Notes: a model not told the origin generated them from the sequence alone. Shown: positions 35,709 through 44,746, counted from the stretch's first letter. The stretch: 64,000 nt of DNA from Anaerolineae bacterium (GCA_023384415.1 JAHDWJ010000023.1:31683-95682); one strand, 5' to 3'. Program-made: numbers and translations.

Positions 35709-37730
35709 ATGTCACCCACCCCCCCCTCAGCCCAACCCACCTGGTTCAGCCGTTTCCTGGCCTGGTTAGCTCGCCCAGGCCGAGAAACGGATGTTGTGCT
35801 GCTGCTGGTGATTGGCATGGTGACTATTCTAGTTTTTAGCAATGGCCTGACAGGTGATTTTGTTTACGATGACAGCAAGCAGATTTTGCAAAGCCCCCTG
35901 GTACGGGATCCGGCTTATTTTTGGGCAGCCCTGACCCGTGATGTCTGGTCGTTCAAGCAAGGGGGGAATGAGGTGAGCAGTGATTATTGGCGGCCACTGT
36001 TCATACTCTGGCTCATTGGCAATTATCGTTTGTGGGGGGTGGAGAGTACGGTGGGGTGGCATCTGGGCAACCTGGGATTGCATCTGGCGGTGGTGGGGTT
36101 GGCCTATCTGGTTTGTCGCCAATTGGGGTTATCACGGGCAGTTGCGGCCGCCATCACCCTGCTCTTTGCCATCCACCCGGTCCACGTCGAATCAGTCACC
36201 TGGATTTCTGGCTCGCCGGATCTGCTTATGGCCCTTTTTACCCTGGGGGCTTATGCCTGTGCCCTGGCGGCCTTGGGTAAAACAGAGCGATGGAACTGGT
36301 ACGCGGCTGCGCTCATATTATTCATCCTGGCTTTACTGGCCAAAGAGAGTGCCATCCTCTTCCCTTTGCTCCTTTTCATTACCATTGTAGGGTTGGGTGA
36401 TGGTGAGCTGCGGCCGCGTCTGGTAAGTGCGGGTATAGTGGCGGGCCCATTCGCGGCCGCGGCCAGCCTTTACTTTGGCCTGCGCCTCACCATCCTGGGC
36501 CAATTTGCGGCCGCCAAAGGATGGAGCGTCTCCACCCTCTCCCTCATCCTGACCCAACCCAATCTGCTCTTCTTTTACCTGCGCCAGAGCCTCATCCCGT
36601 TCAGCCTCGGCCCCTCCTACCCAGTCCGCGCCGTCACTCCTGATAATCTGGCCCTGGGGAACTTTATCCTGCCCGCGGCCGCGCTTCTGCTGTTAGCCAG
36701 CCTCTTTTTTTACCTGTTTAGCCAAAGGCAGGAGAATCAGCCCCCATACAACCGGGCCATCGTGTTGGGGTTGACCCTCTTTCTCCTCTTTCTGGCCCCG
36801 GTTTTACAATTTCGCCATTTCATTCCTGAGCATATCGTTCACGACCGATATCTTTATTTACCCCTGTTGGGTTTTCTCCTCATTCTCATCCCGGGGCTGG
36901 TAATGTTGCTGGCTCTTTGGCAGGAGCAAGCACACTCCCGACATGAAGGATGGGTACTGCTTCTCGCGGGGCTGCTCTGCCTGCCATTGAGCTATCAGAC
37001 CATCCGTTACAACAGTGCCTGGCAAAATGATCTGGCTTTATGGGAGCGAGGGGTCAGAAGTGACCCAACATCCCAGTTTAATCTACGGCAATATGCTTAT
37101 TTCCTTAGAGCGGATGGGCAGTTTGAGCGAGCCATCAGCGTGGCCCAGACGGTGGTCAACCGACAAGCCCCCACATTTTCGTTCTACGACTATTTTCACG
37201 TCACCGAGGCCCGGCTGCTGCAAATAGATATCTGGCTGGAGCAGGGAGCACTCGATTATGTTGACCAGGGGGTAGCCGTGGTTTTAGCTACCATACCAGA
37301 GCCAGAAAATGGTTACGAAGCGGCCGCGGTCCAAACGATCATCCAGCGAGCGTATGAGCGGTTATCATTGCGCTACCAGCAGAGTCAGGATATGGTGCAG
37401 GCCATCGCGGTGTTGCGTCTAGGGCGTGAAGCCGTACCGGAGCGGCAGTGTGATTTGACCACCAACCTGGCTGTTTTACTTTACCTTTCTGGAGATGCGG
37501 CCGCAGCCCGGCAAGAGTTAGAGACAGTACGCGGCCGCGTCGCCCTGGAATATTCCCCTTTGTGTGCCATGGTGTATTACTATTTGGGGCAGCTTTATGG
37601 TGAGGCGGGAGAGTTCGCGGCCGCCCGGCAAGCCCTGCAGCAATATTTAACTGCCAGCGCCACCTTTTATGACAGCCGCAGCCAAAATCTGCGCCGCCAC
37701 AGCCAACAACTGTTAGCTACCCTGCCCTAA
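35709..37730 (+). CDS. Tmtc-like membrane glycosyltransferase with C-terminal TPRs
   Basis: A polytopic GT-C protein of the PMT/Tmtc style. The first loop has NGLTGDFVYDDSKQI near residue 47, where the Asp pair is in the catalytic position. HPVHVESVTWISGSPDLLM near 155 is the hallmark of Tmtc-like and related bacterial proteins. About ten helices run to residue 430. The remaining 240 residues form TPR-like helical pairs outside the membrane (for example YAYFLRADGQFERAISVAQTV). Such proteins may O-glycosylate exported proteins, and the large exported protein upstream would be a natural substrate, but this is inference. Confidence 0.75.
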   Translation: MSPTPPSAQPTWFSRFLAWLARPGRETDVVLLLVIGMVTILVFSNGLTGDFVYDDSKQILQSPLVRDPAYFWAALTRDVWSFKQGGNEVSSDYWRPLFILWLIGNYRLWGVESTVGWHLGNLGLHLAVVGLAYLVCRQLGLSRAVAAAITLLFAIHPVHVESVTWISGSPDLLMALFTLGAYACALAALGKTERWNWYAAALILFILALLAKESAILFPLLLFITIVGLGDGELRPRLVSAGIVAGPFAAAASLYFGLRLTILGQFAAAKGWSVSTLSLILTQPNLLFFYLRQSLIPFSLGPSYPVRAVTPDNLALGNFILPAAALLLLASLFFYLFSQRQENQPPYNRAIVLGLTLFLLFLAPVLQFRHFIPEHIVHDRYLYLPLLGFLLILIPGLVMLLALWQEQAHSRHEGWVLLLAGLLCLPLSYQTIRYNSAWQNDLALWERGVRSDPTSQFNLRQYAYFLRADGQFERAISVAQTVVNRQAPTFSFYDYFHVTEARLLQIDIWLEQGALDYVDQGVAVVLATIPEPENGYEAAAVQTIIQRAYERLSLRYQQSQDMVQAIAVLRLGREAVPERQCDLTTNLAVLLYLSGDAAAARQELETVRGRVALEYSPLCAMVYYYLGQLYGEAGEFAAARQALQQYLTASATFYDSRSQNLRRHSQQLLATLP

Positions 37731-38106
37731 TCCACTTATCAATCCGTTAGTAGACTCTGGCAAACATTGATTTCACCAGTGGTATTAATCAATACAGTAA
37801 TAACCAGTAGTCAGATCAAAAAGCGCCAGCCGCCAATCTATTATTTAAGTTAGTGCTTAGACAATTCTCATTTTTAGGTTATACTTGCATGTATCATCAG
37901 GTAGTAGCTACCCTCGTTAGCCTGTAGTATTGAAGAATTAGGGGTAATTTAGCTCCCACGTTGGAGATGGTACTATAGCTTTTAAGAGAAAGATTCTGGG
38001 GTTTACGAGGTGCTAACCAAAGCGGCACCCATTGTAAATCAAATATGCTACACCACCTGCTTTGAGTTATCGGAGATGCTGCTTTAGTGTAATCTAGGAG
38101 GAAACC
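37731..38106. other. Intergenic region of 376 bp with a long leader
   Basis: No gene or short-repeat array is seen. It holds a promoter at 37857-37885, then about 215 nt of untranslated leader with three small hairpins: GGTAG-TAG-CTACC near 37902, GGGGTAATTTAGCTCCC near 37943 and GGTGC...GCACC near 38009. AGGAGGAAA directly precedes the ATG at 38107. The leader matches no riboswitch class I can recognise. Confidence 0.55.
37857..37885 (+). promoter_or_regulatory. Strong sigma70-type promoter of the surface-protein gene
   Basis: TTAGAC (37857-37862), a 17-bp gap and TATACT (37880-37885). The predicted start near 37892 gives an mRNA leader of about 215 nt. Confidence 0.6.
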
Positions 38107-39231
38107 ATGAAAAAACGATTTTTAGTAGTAGCCCTTGTTATGGCCTTTGTGGTTGTTTTTACGGCCGCCGTAATGGCCCAACAAACCATCCGCATCGGTG
38201 AGGTTCAGATAATCGCTGGATCAGCCCCGGCGGGGGGTGGTCAATGTGCCGCTTTTACCATTACCAATGTTGGGGCCATTCCTGACAACAACCCGGCTGG
38301 TCTGTGTGCCCCCATTGCAGTGAGTGGTCTAGGCAACACCACTTATGTCTCTATGACCGTAGCGGCCAACCATTCCTGGGTTGGGGATATATCCTTCCGA
38401 CTAACTAACCCATCCGCCAGTCAACTCTTTGTCATGTCCCGGCCTGGTGTCGCAGGGCCAGGAGGTGGTGGGTTCGGCTCTTCGGGTGACTTTAACCAAA
38501 ATTTCCCAGTTGATTTTTGGGACGGGGCCCCTGTCAGTGCTGAGCAGTTAGGGGCTGGTTTATCCGGCACCCAGGTAGTTTGCCAGGCCAATGGCATTTG
38601 TGACTTCTTCCCCGACCCTGATGGACAGCCTGGTCTGACCAATTTTGCTGGCTTTAATGGGGCCGCCTCAACCGGCAATTGGCAGTTCTGTGCTATTGAC
38701 GGAGCCGGTGGTGATACTGGCAATATTGCCTCTGTCACCCTGAACGTCTGTGGTGAAGAACCCCCGAACCCCAGCATCGTAGTTACCAAAACGGTAGGCA
38801 CAGACCCAACCAGCTGTGCCACGACCAGCAGCGTCACGGTACCATTTGGCAGCATGGTTTATTACTGCTACACCATGAGTAACACCGGCAACGTCACCTT
38901 CACCCATCACACTGTCGTAGATGATCAGTTAGGTACCTTGCTCAACAACTTCCCGGCTTCGGTTGGCCCCGGTGCCGGCGCCTTCTTTACCGTATCAGCA
39001 CAAATGGATGCCACTGTTACCAATGTTGTCACCTGGACTGCCTGGATCACCGGCACCAGCGTCACCACCGCTGGTGGTGATAACGCTCAGGTTATTGTTG
39101 AACCCCCAACCGATGTCAGTCTGACAACGTTCGGCGGCAGTAACAACAGCCTGTTGATCCCTGTAGCAGCAATGATTACCCTGCTTGGCCTGGCCGGGCT
39201 GTATGCTATTCGCCGGCGTCAAGAAGCGTAA
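38107..39231 (+). CDS. Exported protein with P-domain-like and DUF11-like domains and C-terminal anchor
   Basis: A probable surface-exposed protein of unknown role. The signal peptide is residues 1-24 (ending VMA before QQ). Residues 30-215 resemble the proprotein-convertase P (homo-B) domain seen in bacterial exported proteins: GNTTYVSMTVAANHSWVGD, then FNGAASTGNWQFCAIDGAG. Residues 220-330 are a DUF11/conserved-repeat-like Ig module (VVTKTVGTDP, YTMSNTGNVTFT). A final hydrophobic helix (350-368) and IRRRQEA tail act as membrane or sorting anchor without LPXTG. The gene lacks GCGGCCGC and has its own strong promoter and terminator, so it is likely highly expressed. Confidence 0.75.
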   Translation: MKKRFLVVALVMAFVVVFTAAVMAQQTIRIGEVQIIAGSAPAGGGQCAAFTITNVGAIPDNNPAGLCAPIAVSGLGNTTYVSMTVAANHSWVGDISFRLTNPSASQLFVMSRPGVAGPGGGGFGSSGDFNQNFPVDFWDGAPVSAEQLGAGLSGTQVVCQANGICDFFPDPDGQPGLTNFAGFNGAASTGNWQFCAIDGAGGDTGNIASVTLNVCGEEPPNPSIVVTKTVGTDPTSCATTSSVTVPFGSMVYYCYTMSNTGNVTFTHHTVVDDQLGTLLNNFPASVGPGAGAFFTVSAQMDATVTNVVTWTAWITGTSVTTAGGDNAQVIVEPPTDVSLTTFGGSNNSLLIPVAAMITLLGLAGLYAIRRRQEA

Positions 39232-39280
39232 TTAGTGAAAGACGGGGGTGTATGGCTATATACCCTAATGGATAAATGAA

Positions 39281-39308
39281 AAGGGCGTCCTGATAGGACG
39301 CCCTTTTT
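39281..39308. terminator. Bidirectional terminator between convergent genes
   Basis: A 10-bp perfect stem AAGGGCGTCC/GGACGCCCTT with a 5-nt loop. A T-run follows on the plus strand (39304-39308) and TTTTCATTT follows on the minus strand. Confidence 0.92.
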
Positions 39309-39313
39309 GTTAT

Positions 39314-39550
39314 TCAGACAAGTTGTGGGGCGTGACCCAGCGGCCGCAGCCCCCAGGTCATCGTCTCTTTACGCAGCAATAACTCCTCGGCTGGCTGGCC
39401 CGGCTGCATGATCAAAACATGCCGCCCTTCATGGTCAACCCACTGTCGCCCCTGCTCTACCGGCCGCCATTGGCCCTCCAGCCGTATCCGCCGCACCATC
39501 ACCCGCCCGTCTACACGGAATTGACACTCAACGCCAACAGATTGCATCAT
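39314..39550 (-). CDS. Small hypothetical protein, 78 residues
   Basis: No family recognised with confidence. It is a compact beta-type protein (VECQFRVDGRVMVRRIRLEGQW, then VEQGRQWVDHEGRHVLIM), with alternating charge and no signal or membrane helix. The pattern recalls the small DUF6504-like proteins, but I cannot confirm this. It ends in the shared terminator and has a GCGGCCGC in frame, which supports coding. The glycosyltransferase lies 33 bp upstream on the same strand. Confidence 0.55.
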   Translation of the reverse strand: MMQSVGVECQFRVDGRVMVRRIRLEGQWRPVEQGRQWVDHEGRHVLIMQPGQPAEELLLRKETMTWGLRPLGHAPQLV

Positions 39551-39583
39551 TTCCTCCAGGAAAAGTAAGGCTGAATTATGAAG

Positions 39584-40924
39584 TTAGCCCCGCAATTGGG
39601 GCAAAATGAAACGGAAGAGAGCCAATAAGTCAAGCCCCACCAGGGCCAGAGTTAAACCCAGGGGGAGTAAATAAGGTATCTTTTGCCCCCATTGGTTCGT
39701 CATTTTATCCCACACAGTGCCCAGCCCAACGGCTGCCCCACAAGCAATAGGGATGAGGGCTGGAAAGAGGTACCGCCCCTGATGCTGAACGTAGGTGAGA
39801 TTGTACCCCAGGTAGAGGAGTAGGGTAAAAAGCAAGGTGAGTAAAAGGATGAAGGATGAAGGATGAAGGATGAATCGTTTACTGGCCTGATGGGTGGATG
39901 AGTAGGCGGCCGCAGCCCATCCCCCCATCACCACCAATGTAAACAAGAGCAAGGTTTGGTACACCCAGGTCGGCATCACTACCCCCATCCAGCCAAACTG
40001 CCCCCAAAAGCTGCGAAACGTTGTCACCGCAAACCGCCGCATGGTCTCCATCACCCCGAACTCAGCCAGCCATTCACTGGTGCGGGGTTGCCCCACAACC
40101 AGTTCTCCGTGTGCCTGCCAGGCGATGATGTCCAGCCCCCCGTAAACCAGGCTATTTCGCAGCCACCAGGGGGAGGCGATGAGCGCGGCCGCACCCCCTA
40201 CCAGCAGTCCAGCTCGCCAAAATTGCGGCCGCTGCATCCCATAATGACGTAAAAGCACCAGCCCAATCACCGGGGCCATAATGTAGACTGATCCCTTTGT
40301 CAGCAGCCCCAGCCCTAACAATCCCCCTACACCTGACCAAAACCTGTCCCCTTGTTTCCCCGTTTCGTCTAATTCTCCCCACTGCCCTACCAGTTTAAAC
40401 AGGATGGCGGCAATCAGCAGCCCGGCCAGGGCGTCATTGTTAATCGCGGCCAGGATGGCGATATGTTGGGGGAGAAAAGCGACGAACGCGGCCGCGACCA
40501 ACGCCCACTCCTCACGCTCCAACACCAACCCAGCCACCCGATACGTCAGCCATATCGTCCCCACCCCCAGGAGAAGAGAAGCCAACCGCAGCGGAATCAA
40601 CGCCCCGGCAAACAGCCAATAAACCGGCACCAGCAAAGCATAATACAGAGGCGGCTGCCAATCTTCATAAGAAAAATAGCGATCTGGCACCTCATACACC
40701 GGATCAAACCGGGCCGAAATCGCTTCCCCCTGGAACAGTTGATCATAATCAGAAGGTTCAATAACGGGAAACGTTCCCGCCGCCAACTGGCGCACAAAAT
40801 TGTAATGGGCTGGCTCATCAGGGGCTTGCCAGGCAGGGGTTAAGATCGCGTACAAACTTCCCACCACCAAATAGAGCAGCAAAATGAGGGATATTGGGCT
40901 AAATCGTTTCATGTCCCAGATCAT
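39584..40924 (-). CDS. PMT/ArnT-like polytopic membrane glycosyltransferase (DUF2142-like)
   Basis: Integral membrane protein with about ten helices. The first periplasmic loop PAWQAPDEPAHYNFVRQLA near residue 30 carries the D-E-P-x-H element of the DUF2142/ArnT-like group. The rest alternates helices with short loops. It probably transfers a sugar from a polyprenyl carrier. Residues near 350 (FILHPSSFILLL) are read from four GGATGAA short-repeat units at 39848-39875, so a spacer-type repeat sits in frame in a membrane helix. Start at 40924 or the Met at 40912 are both possible. Confidence 0.7.
   Translation of the reverse strand: MIWDMKRFSPISLILLLYLVVGSLYAILTPAWQAPDEPAHYNFVRQLAAGTFPVIEPSDYDQLFQGEAISARFDPVYEVPDRYFSYEDWQPPLYYALLVPVYWLFAGALIPLRLASLLLGVGTIWLTYRVAGLVLEREEWALVAAAFVAFLPQHIAILAAINNDALAGLLIAAILFKLVGQWGELDETGKQGDRFWSGVGGLLGLGLLTKGSVYIMAPVIGLVLLRHYGMQRPQFWRAGLLVGGAAALIASPWWLRNSLVYGGLDIIAWQAHGELVVGQPRTSEWLAEFGVMETMRRFAVTTFRSFWGQFGWMGVVMPTWVYQTLLLFTLVVMGGWAAAAYSSTHQASKRFILHPSSFILLLTLLFTLLLYLGYNLTYVQHQGRYLFPALIPIACGAAVGLGTVWDKMTNQWGQKIPYLLPLGLTLALVGLDLLALFRFILPQLRG
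39848..39875. repeat. GGATGAA tandem repeat inside a coding region
   Basis: Four tandem heptamers GGATGAA lie inside the glycosyltransferase gene. The same unit occurs in spacers near 12605, 13712 and 18112. Three heptamers are 21 bp, so insertion of multiples of three keeps the frame. Confidence 0.8.
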
Positions 40925-40976
40925 AACCCAAACAATCCCCTTTGCCCTACATCTGCTAACCGTTTGCCCACTGTGT

Positions 40977-40982
40977 TATAAT
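40977..40982 (+). promoter_or_regulatory. -10 element candidate of the DUF4058 gene
   Basis: A perfect TATAAT 37 bp before the ATG at 41020; the -35 is not recognisable. Confidence 0.35.
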
Positions 40983-41019
40983 CAGCCACAGAAATAACAA
41001 CCGCCTTAAGGAGCAAGAT

Positions 41020-41811
41020 ATGGCTTCCCCTTTCCCTGGCATGGACCCCTATCTCGAAGGTGATCTCTGGCAAGAGTTTCACTCTACCCTGGCTCATACA
41101 ATTCGCGGTCAATTATTGCCCCACTTACAGCCCAAATATGTCGCTCTGCTCGGAAAGCGTTATGTAATCGGGCAAACGGTTAACATGAGTGGAAAATCTG
41201 GAGACATAACCATTTATCCAGATGTCCATTTACTTCAAACCAAAACAGTATATGAACCAGTCGCACCTTTCGCGTTAGCCGAACCCACCACCCCACCCTC
41301 ATTAGAACTGATGGAAATGGAAACTATCCCCCAGCTTACCATTGAAATCCGGGATGTGGCCCAACGGCGGTTGGTAACAGTTATAGAGATATTATCGCCA
41401 GCGAATAAAGTGGGGCGGGGTTACGAAGAGTACCAGGAACGCCGCCAGCAAATTTTGGCTACCTCAACCCATTTGCTAGAAATAGATTTACTCCGGCGAG
41501 GAATGCGGCCCGTTATCTCTTCCGATCTGCCCCCGGCGGCCTATTTTGTCTTCTTAAATCGGGAAAATCGCCGCTTTGTTACGTCCATATGGGCGATTGG
41601 ATTGCATGAAAGACTACCCGTTTTGCCTGTCCCCTTGCTCCACCCAGACCCGGATGTGCCCCTTGATTTACAGGCAGCGGTTAATGGCTGTTTTGAACTG
41701 GTGCATTATGAGCGGCTGCTAGATTATACGGTACCCCCGCCCTTACCTGAATTGGATAGTGTCGGGGCCGGTTGGCTGGAAGCTGTCCTCAAGGCAAGAG
41801 GATGGCGTTGA
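41020..41811 (+). CDS. DUF4058 family protein
   Basis: A protein of the uncharacterised DUF4058 family, frequent in Chloroflexota, cyanobacteria and planctomycetes, often in many copies. The N-terminus PFPGMDPYLEGDLWQEFH at residue 4 is diagnostic. The IEIRDVAQRRLVTVIEILSPANK stretch near 108 has an E-x-L-S-P-x-N-K pattern that recalls nuclease-like folds; this is only a suggestion. AAGGAG precedes the ATG. There is no GCGGCCGC. It converges with the rhomboid gene, 10 bp apart. Confidence 0.88.
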   Translation: MASPFPGMDPYLEGDLWQEFHSTLAHTIRGQLLPHLQPKYVALLGKRYVIGQTVNMSGKSGDITIYPDVHLLQTKTVYEPVAPFALAEPTTPPSLELMEMETIPQLTIEIRDVAQRRLVTVIEILSPANKVGRGYEEYQERRQQILATSTHLLEIDLLRRGMRPVISSDLPPAAYFVFLNRENRRFVTSIWAIGLHERLPVLPVPLLHPDPDVPLDLQAAVNGCFELVHYERLLDYTVPPPLPELDSVGAGWLEAVLKARGWR

Positions 41812-41821
41812 AGGGGAGAGA

Positions 41822-42517
41822 TTAAACAGAATCTTGCCGCCAAAAGCGATAGATGGCTTCTGGGCGCATAAAAAGAAAAATGGAGGTTCCTCCTATTAGC
41901 CCCCCCAGATGGGCCCAATAAGCCACCTGAAAATCGGCCTGGGAAAAGAGAACCTGCAAGGCGGGTATAACATTGCTGATGATTAAGAAATAGATCAGCA
42001 GCCAAAAAGCGCGAACTGAGAAGCGAATGGGTAAGGGAAAGAAGATGGTATTGATACGTCCCCAGGGGTAGAGAATTAAATAGGCGGCCATGACCCCAGA
42101 TACGGCCCCGCTGGCCCCAATACCGGGCAGTTCACCCTGGCTGTGAATGATAACATGGGCCAGGGTGGCTGTAACGCTGCACAAGAGATAAAAACAGAGG
42201 AACCGCCAGCGGCCGCAGGCATCCTCTACCCGCCTTCCAAAAGCCCACAGAAAAAGCATATTCCCTAACAAATGGGCCATGCCGCCATGAAGAAATGCAA
42301 CGGTAATGGCTGACACCGCCCCTAACCCCTGCTGTGCCCAGATCCATTTAGGGACAACACCAAAAAAATAGAACAAGAAATACAAATTTTCCGGTGCGCT
42401 AACTGCTAACGCCTCTTCATAAGCATATATCAGCACATTGAGACCAATTAAGACCAATGTGACACTAGAAAAACCACTGTAACGGTTGGGTTCCTTGTCA
42501 CTTAAGGGAATAAACAT
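41822..42517 (-). CDS. Rhomboid-family intramembrane serine protease
   Basis: A six-helix intramembrane protease. The catalytic Ser lies in GIGASGAVSGVMAAYL near residue 131 and the catalytic His in YWAHLGGLIGG near 197. HLLGNMLFLWAFGRRVED near 82 supplies the conserved His-Asn region. The active dyad is complete, so activity is likely; the substrates are unknown. At 231 residues it is a minimal rhomboid without extra domains. The TPR gene lies upstream on the same strand about 75 bp away. Confidence 0.92.
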   Translation of the reverse strand: MFIPLSDKEPNRYSGFSSVTLVLIGLNVLIYAYEEALAVSAPENLYFLFYFFGVVPKWIWAQQGLGAVSAITVAFLHGGMAHLLGNMLFLWAFGRRVEDACGRWRFLCFYLLCSVTATLAHVIIHSQGELPGIGASGAVSGVMAAYLILYPWGRINTIFFPLPIRFSVRAFWLLIYFLIISNVIPALQVLFSQADFQVAYWAHLGGLIGGTSIFLFMRPEAIYRFWRQDSV

Positions 42518-42594
42518 GGGAAGTTGGTTTTGGGGTACGCCGATTCACACATCGGTATGGATTTGGATGCCTACGTTTGCTCTCTGATAGATGG

Positions 42595-43614
42595 TTAAGG
42601 TAGAACAAACTCATTAAACCGTATTATTGAGATGATCAACAAATGGGTAAATGGGATGATGGTACAGAACAGGCCAACCGCCCATAGGGCAAACCGGGCA
42701 TACGGGCGATTTAACCCAACCGGGCCAAATAGTTGTTTCCAGAATGGGTGCAGAGGGGTATTGTATATGCCTACCAGGCTGGCTGAGCCGAGCAAGATAA
42801 AAAGAAAGCCGAAGCAAGTGGAAATAGGGGTGTTTAGCGGCCGCAACCCCGTATGGACAAAAACCAACAAACCATACAGCAGCGGGGGGCCGGCCGCCAG
42901 TCGCAGCCAGGTTAAGGTAGAGCGGTTGGTAAGAATGCCCGGATGAGTTATTTCTAGCTCGGCGGCTTTTTGACGGAAGGTTGCTTCACGGCGTAAGGCT
43001 GGATCAGAACTGGTTGCGGCCGCACGTGCATACACATCCGCTGCCAGTTCCCAGCTTTTCCTCCCCTCATAATAAAACCCTAATGCCATTACCTCTTTTT
43101 GTAATTTCTGTTTCTCCACCAACAAGGTTTGCGCCTGGGTATGGTTAGGGTTCAGGGTCAACAAATTTTCCAGGGCGATAATCTGATCGTCTACATCTTC
43201 AACCACCTGGCTTAAGAGCCACCAGGCAGTCTCATTTTTTTCATCCTCAGCAATGAGTTGTAGCAGTTGCTCACGGGCCTGGGGAATCACCTTATCTGCC
43301 AGCAGTTGTTGTATTTGTGACAACTGCTGTTGATGCAGAGCATGTCGCTCCGTCTGCATAGCCTGCTGCCTGGCCTGCATCTGGGTCAATCGTTGTCTTG
43401 CTTTATGATTTTGGGGGTTTAGGTTGAGGGCCGTTTCTAAGGCGAAAAGTTGCTCATCCAGAGTAGGTAAAAGATTACTTAACCAGAGCCAGGCTAATTC
43501 ATTGTTGGCATCTGTTTCAACCAGATCCAGCAGCAGCTCACAGCCACGCTCCCGCTGCCCGGCTTTAGCGGCCGCAACTGCTTCTTTTATGACGAGTTGA
43601 GCATACTCTTCCAC
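42595..43614 (-). CDS. TPR protein with C-terminal membrane helices
   Basis: Three or so degenerate TPR units are seen: ANNELAWLWLSNLL near 35, DEKNETAWWLLSQVV near 127 and LTLNPNHTQAQTLL near 155. They are separated by a Gln-rich helical linker. The last 110 residues hold three or four hydrophobic helices. This layout, with an N-terminal cytoplasmic TPR and C-terminal membrane anchor, is frequent in Chloroflexota and resembles the gene at 43795. A scaffold or sensing role at the membrane is possible, but nothing specific is shown. Confidence 0.7.
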   Translation of the reverse strand: MEEYAQLVIKEAVAAAKAGQRERGCELLLDLVETDANNELAWLWLSNLLPTLDEQLFALETALNLNPQNHKARQRLTQMQARQQAMQTERHALHQQQLSQIQQLLADKVIPQAREQLLQLIAEDEKNETAWWLLSQVVEDVDDQIIALENLLTLNPNHTQAQTLLVEKQKLQKEVMALGFYYEGRKSWELAADVYARAAATSSDPALRREATFRQKAAELEITHPGILTNRSTLTWLRLAAGPPLLYGLLVFVHTGLRPLNTPISTCFGFLFILLGSASLVGIYNTPLHPFWKQLFGPVGLNRPYARFALWAVGLFCTIIPFTHLLIISIIRFNEFVLP

Positions 43615-43794
43615 GTTAAAAAATCGTAACTGTTCAGGCGGTCAAGAATAGAACCGCAAAGATTCCAAAATCGCCAAAAATCACTCAAGTTCTTTATTCA
43701 CTTTGTTCTTTGCGGTGAATAGTTACAAAGAATCTTTACTATCCCCATCACCATCATGATCAGTTTCGTAATCGTAATTGCCCGGCCACACCGG
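43615..43794. other. Spacer of 180 bp with a 9-bp inverted repeat
   Basis: ACCGCAAAG (43652-43660) and CTTTGCGGT (43708-43716) form an inverted repeat, inside an AT-rich stretch with CAAAG and AAATC units. No gene is seen. Confidence 0.5.
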
Positions 43795-44499
43795 CTAAAA
43801 CAAAGAAACTACCTGGTAAAGAATGGCGATAACAATGATCAAAGCAAACAGAAGTAAGAGATAAAAAGACCAGGGTAAAGACTCCATACCTTTATCCACA
43901 GTGACTGGTTTTGCCACTTTACTGGTCGTAGCCGCCTTTTCCGCTGGTTTCGTTAGAGCAGGCGCGGTTGCAGCCACAGCCTCATCAGCCTTTTCAGAGA
44001 GAAGTTCTTCTGGCGTTTCATCCTCTTCAGGGGACTCTTGTAACCAATCAGGAATGTCTGCGTGATGGGAGGGGGAGGTCTGGCTGATCTGGCTAGGAAA
44101 TTCGTCTGCGGCCGCGTCTTCTACCTCATGGGTCACTTGCCCGGCCATCCAGGGGGGGATAGTTCGGGCTTCCGCTTGTTCGGCAAAATCTACCACCCCT
44201 TGAGAAACAGGCTGGCTTGATTGAGTAGCGACAGGTCCGTCATCTGCCGGGGGCAACTCTGGGGCTGCCTCACCTAAAGCCGCCAGCTTTTGCCGCGCCT
44301 GACGATGCTCTGGATCAAGGGTCAAGGTCTTATTCAAGAAGGCCACCTGCTGCTTTTTATCAGCCACAACCTGACTCAACAAAAACCAGCCCTGGGGATG
44401 ATTGGGATTACTTTTGAGGAACTGGGCGAGCAACTGCTGGGCCTTTGCTTTGTCATTTGTGCGAATAGCATCAATTGCTTGTTGTAATCGTTCATCCAT
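43795..44499 (-). CDS. TPR protein with tail anchor
   Basis: An N-terminal TPR pair (AIDAIRTNDKAKAQQLLAQF near 8, then NPNHPQGWFLLSQVVADKKQ) shares the NPNHPQGWFLLSQVV style with the gene at 42595. A 120-residue acidic, Pro/Ala/Ser-rich linker follows, then one C-terminal membrane helix (about 210-232, FYLLLLFALIIVIAILYQVV). It is therefore a tail-anchored cytoplasmic protein. No partner is indicated. A candidate MITE lies immediately upstream, 18 bp before its ATG, and may affect its transcription. Confidence 0.7.
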   Translation of the reverse strand: MDERLQQAIDAIRTNDKAKAQQLLAQFLKSNPNHPQGWFLLSQVVADKKQQVAFLNKTLTLDPEHRQARQKLAALGEAAPELPPADDGPVATQSSQPVSQGVVDFAEQAEARTIPPWMAGQVTHEVEDAAADEFPSQISQTSPSHHADIPDWLQESPEEDETPEELLSEKADEAVAATAPALTKPAEKAATTSKVAKPVTVDKGMESLPWSFYLLLLFALIIVIAILYQVVSLF

Positions 44500-44525
44500 A
44501 ATGGGGCCTCTTGTTTATATTGGCT

Positions 44526-44746
44526 CAGTAATTCTCAATTTGAATCCTGTGGTAGGGGTGGGACAGGCGGGTAACCATCTGGGTCAAGCGGTTTAACCTT
44601 ATTCCCGCCTGTCTCGCCCCTTTTTGTACCCCCATTGCGGCCAAATCAGGGCGAGACAGGTGGGAACTGAATGTTCTCGTTTGACCAAAACTCTGGGCCA
44701 CCTGTCCCGCCCCTACGTCCATTTCAAGGCAAATTGAGAATTGCTG
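44526..44746. mobile_element. Candidate MITE, 221 bp, with exact 9-bp target duplication
   Basis: Both ends read CAG(T/C)AATTCTCAATTTG inward, a 17-bp terminal inverted repeat with one mismatch (44526-44542 and 44730-44746). Directly outside are perfect 9-bp direct repeats ATATTGGCT (44517-44525 and 44747-44755). Inside, GTAGGGGTGGGACAGG pairs with its near-inverse close to the right end. A second pair, CCCGCCTGTCTCGCCC and GGGCGAGACAGGTGGG, pairs near the centre, so the element can fold into a long nested hairpin. It has no coding capacity. Duplications of 9 bp are made by IS1, IS4/IS10/IS50-type and some IS256 transposases; none is in the window. Confidence 0.8.
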
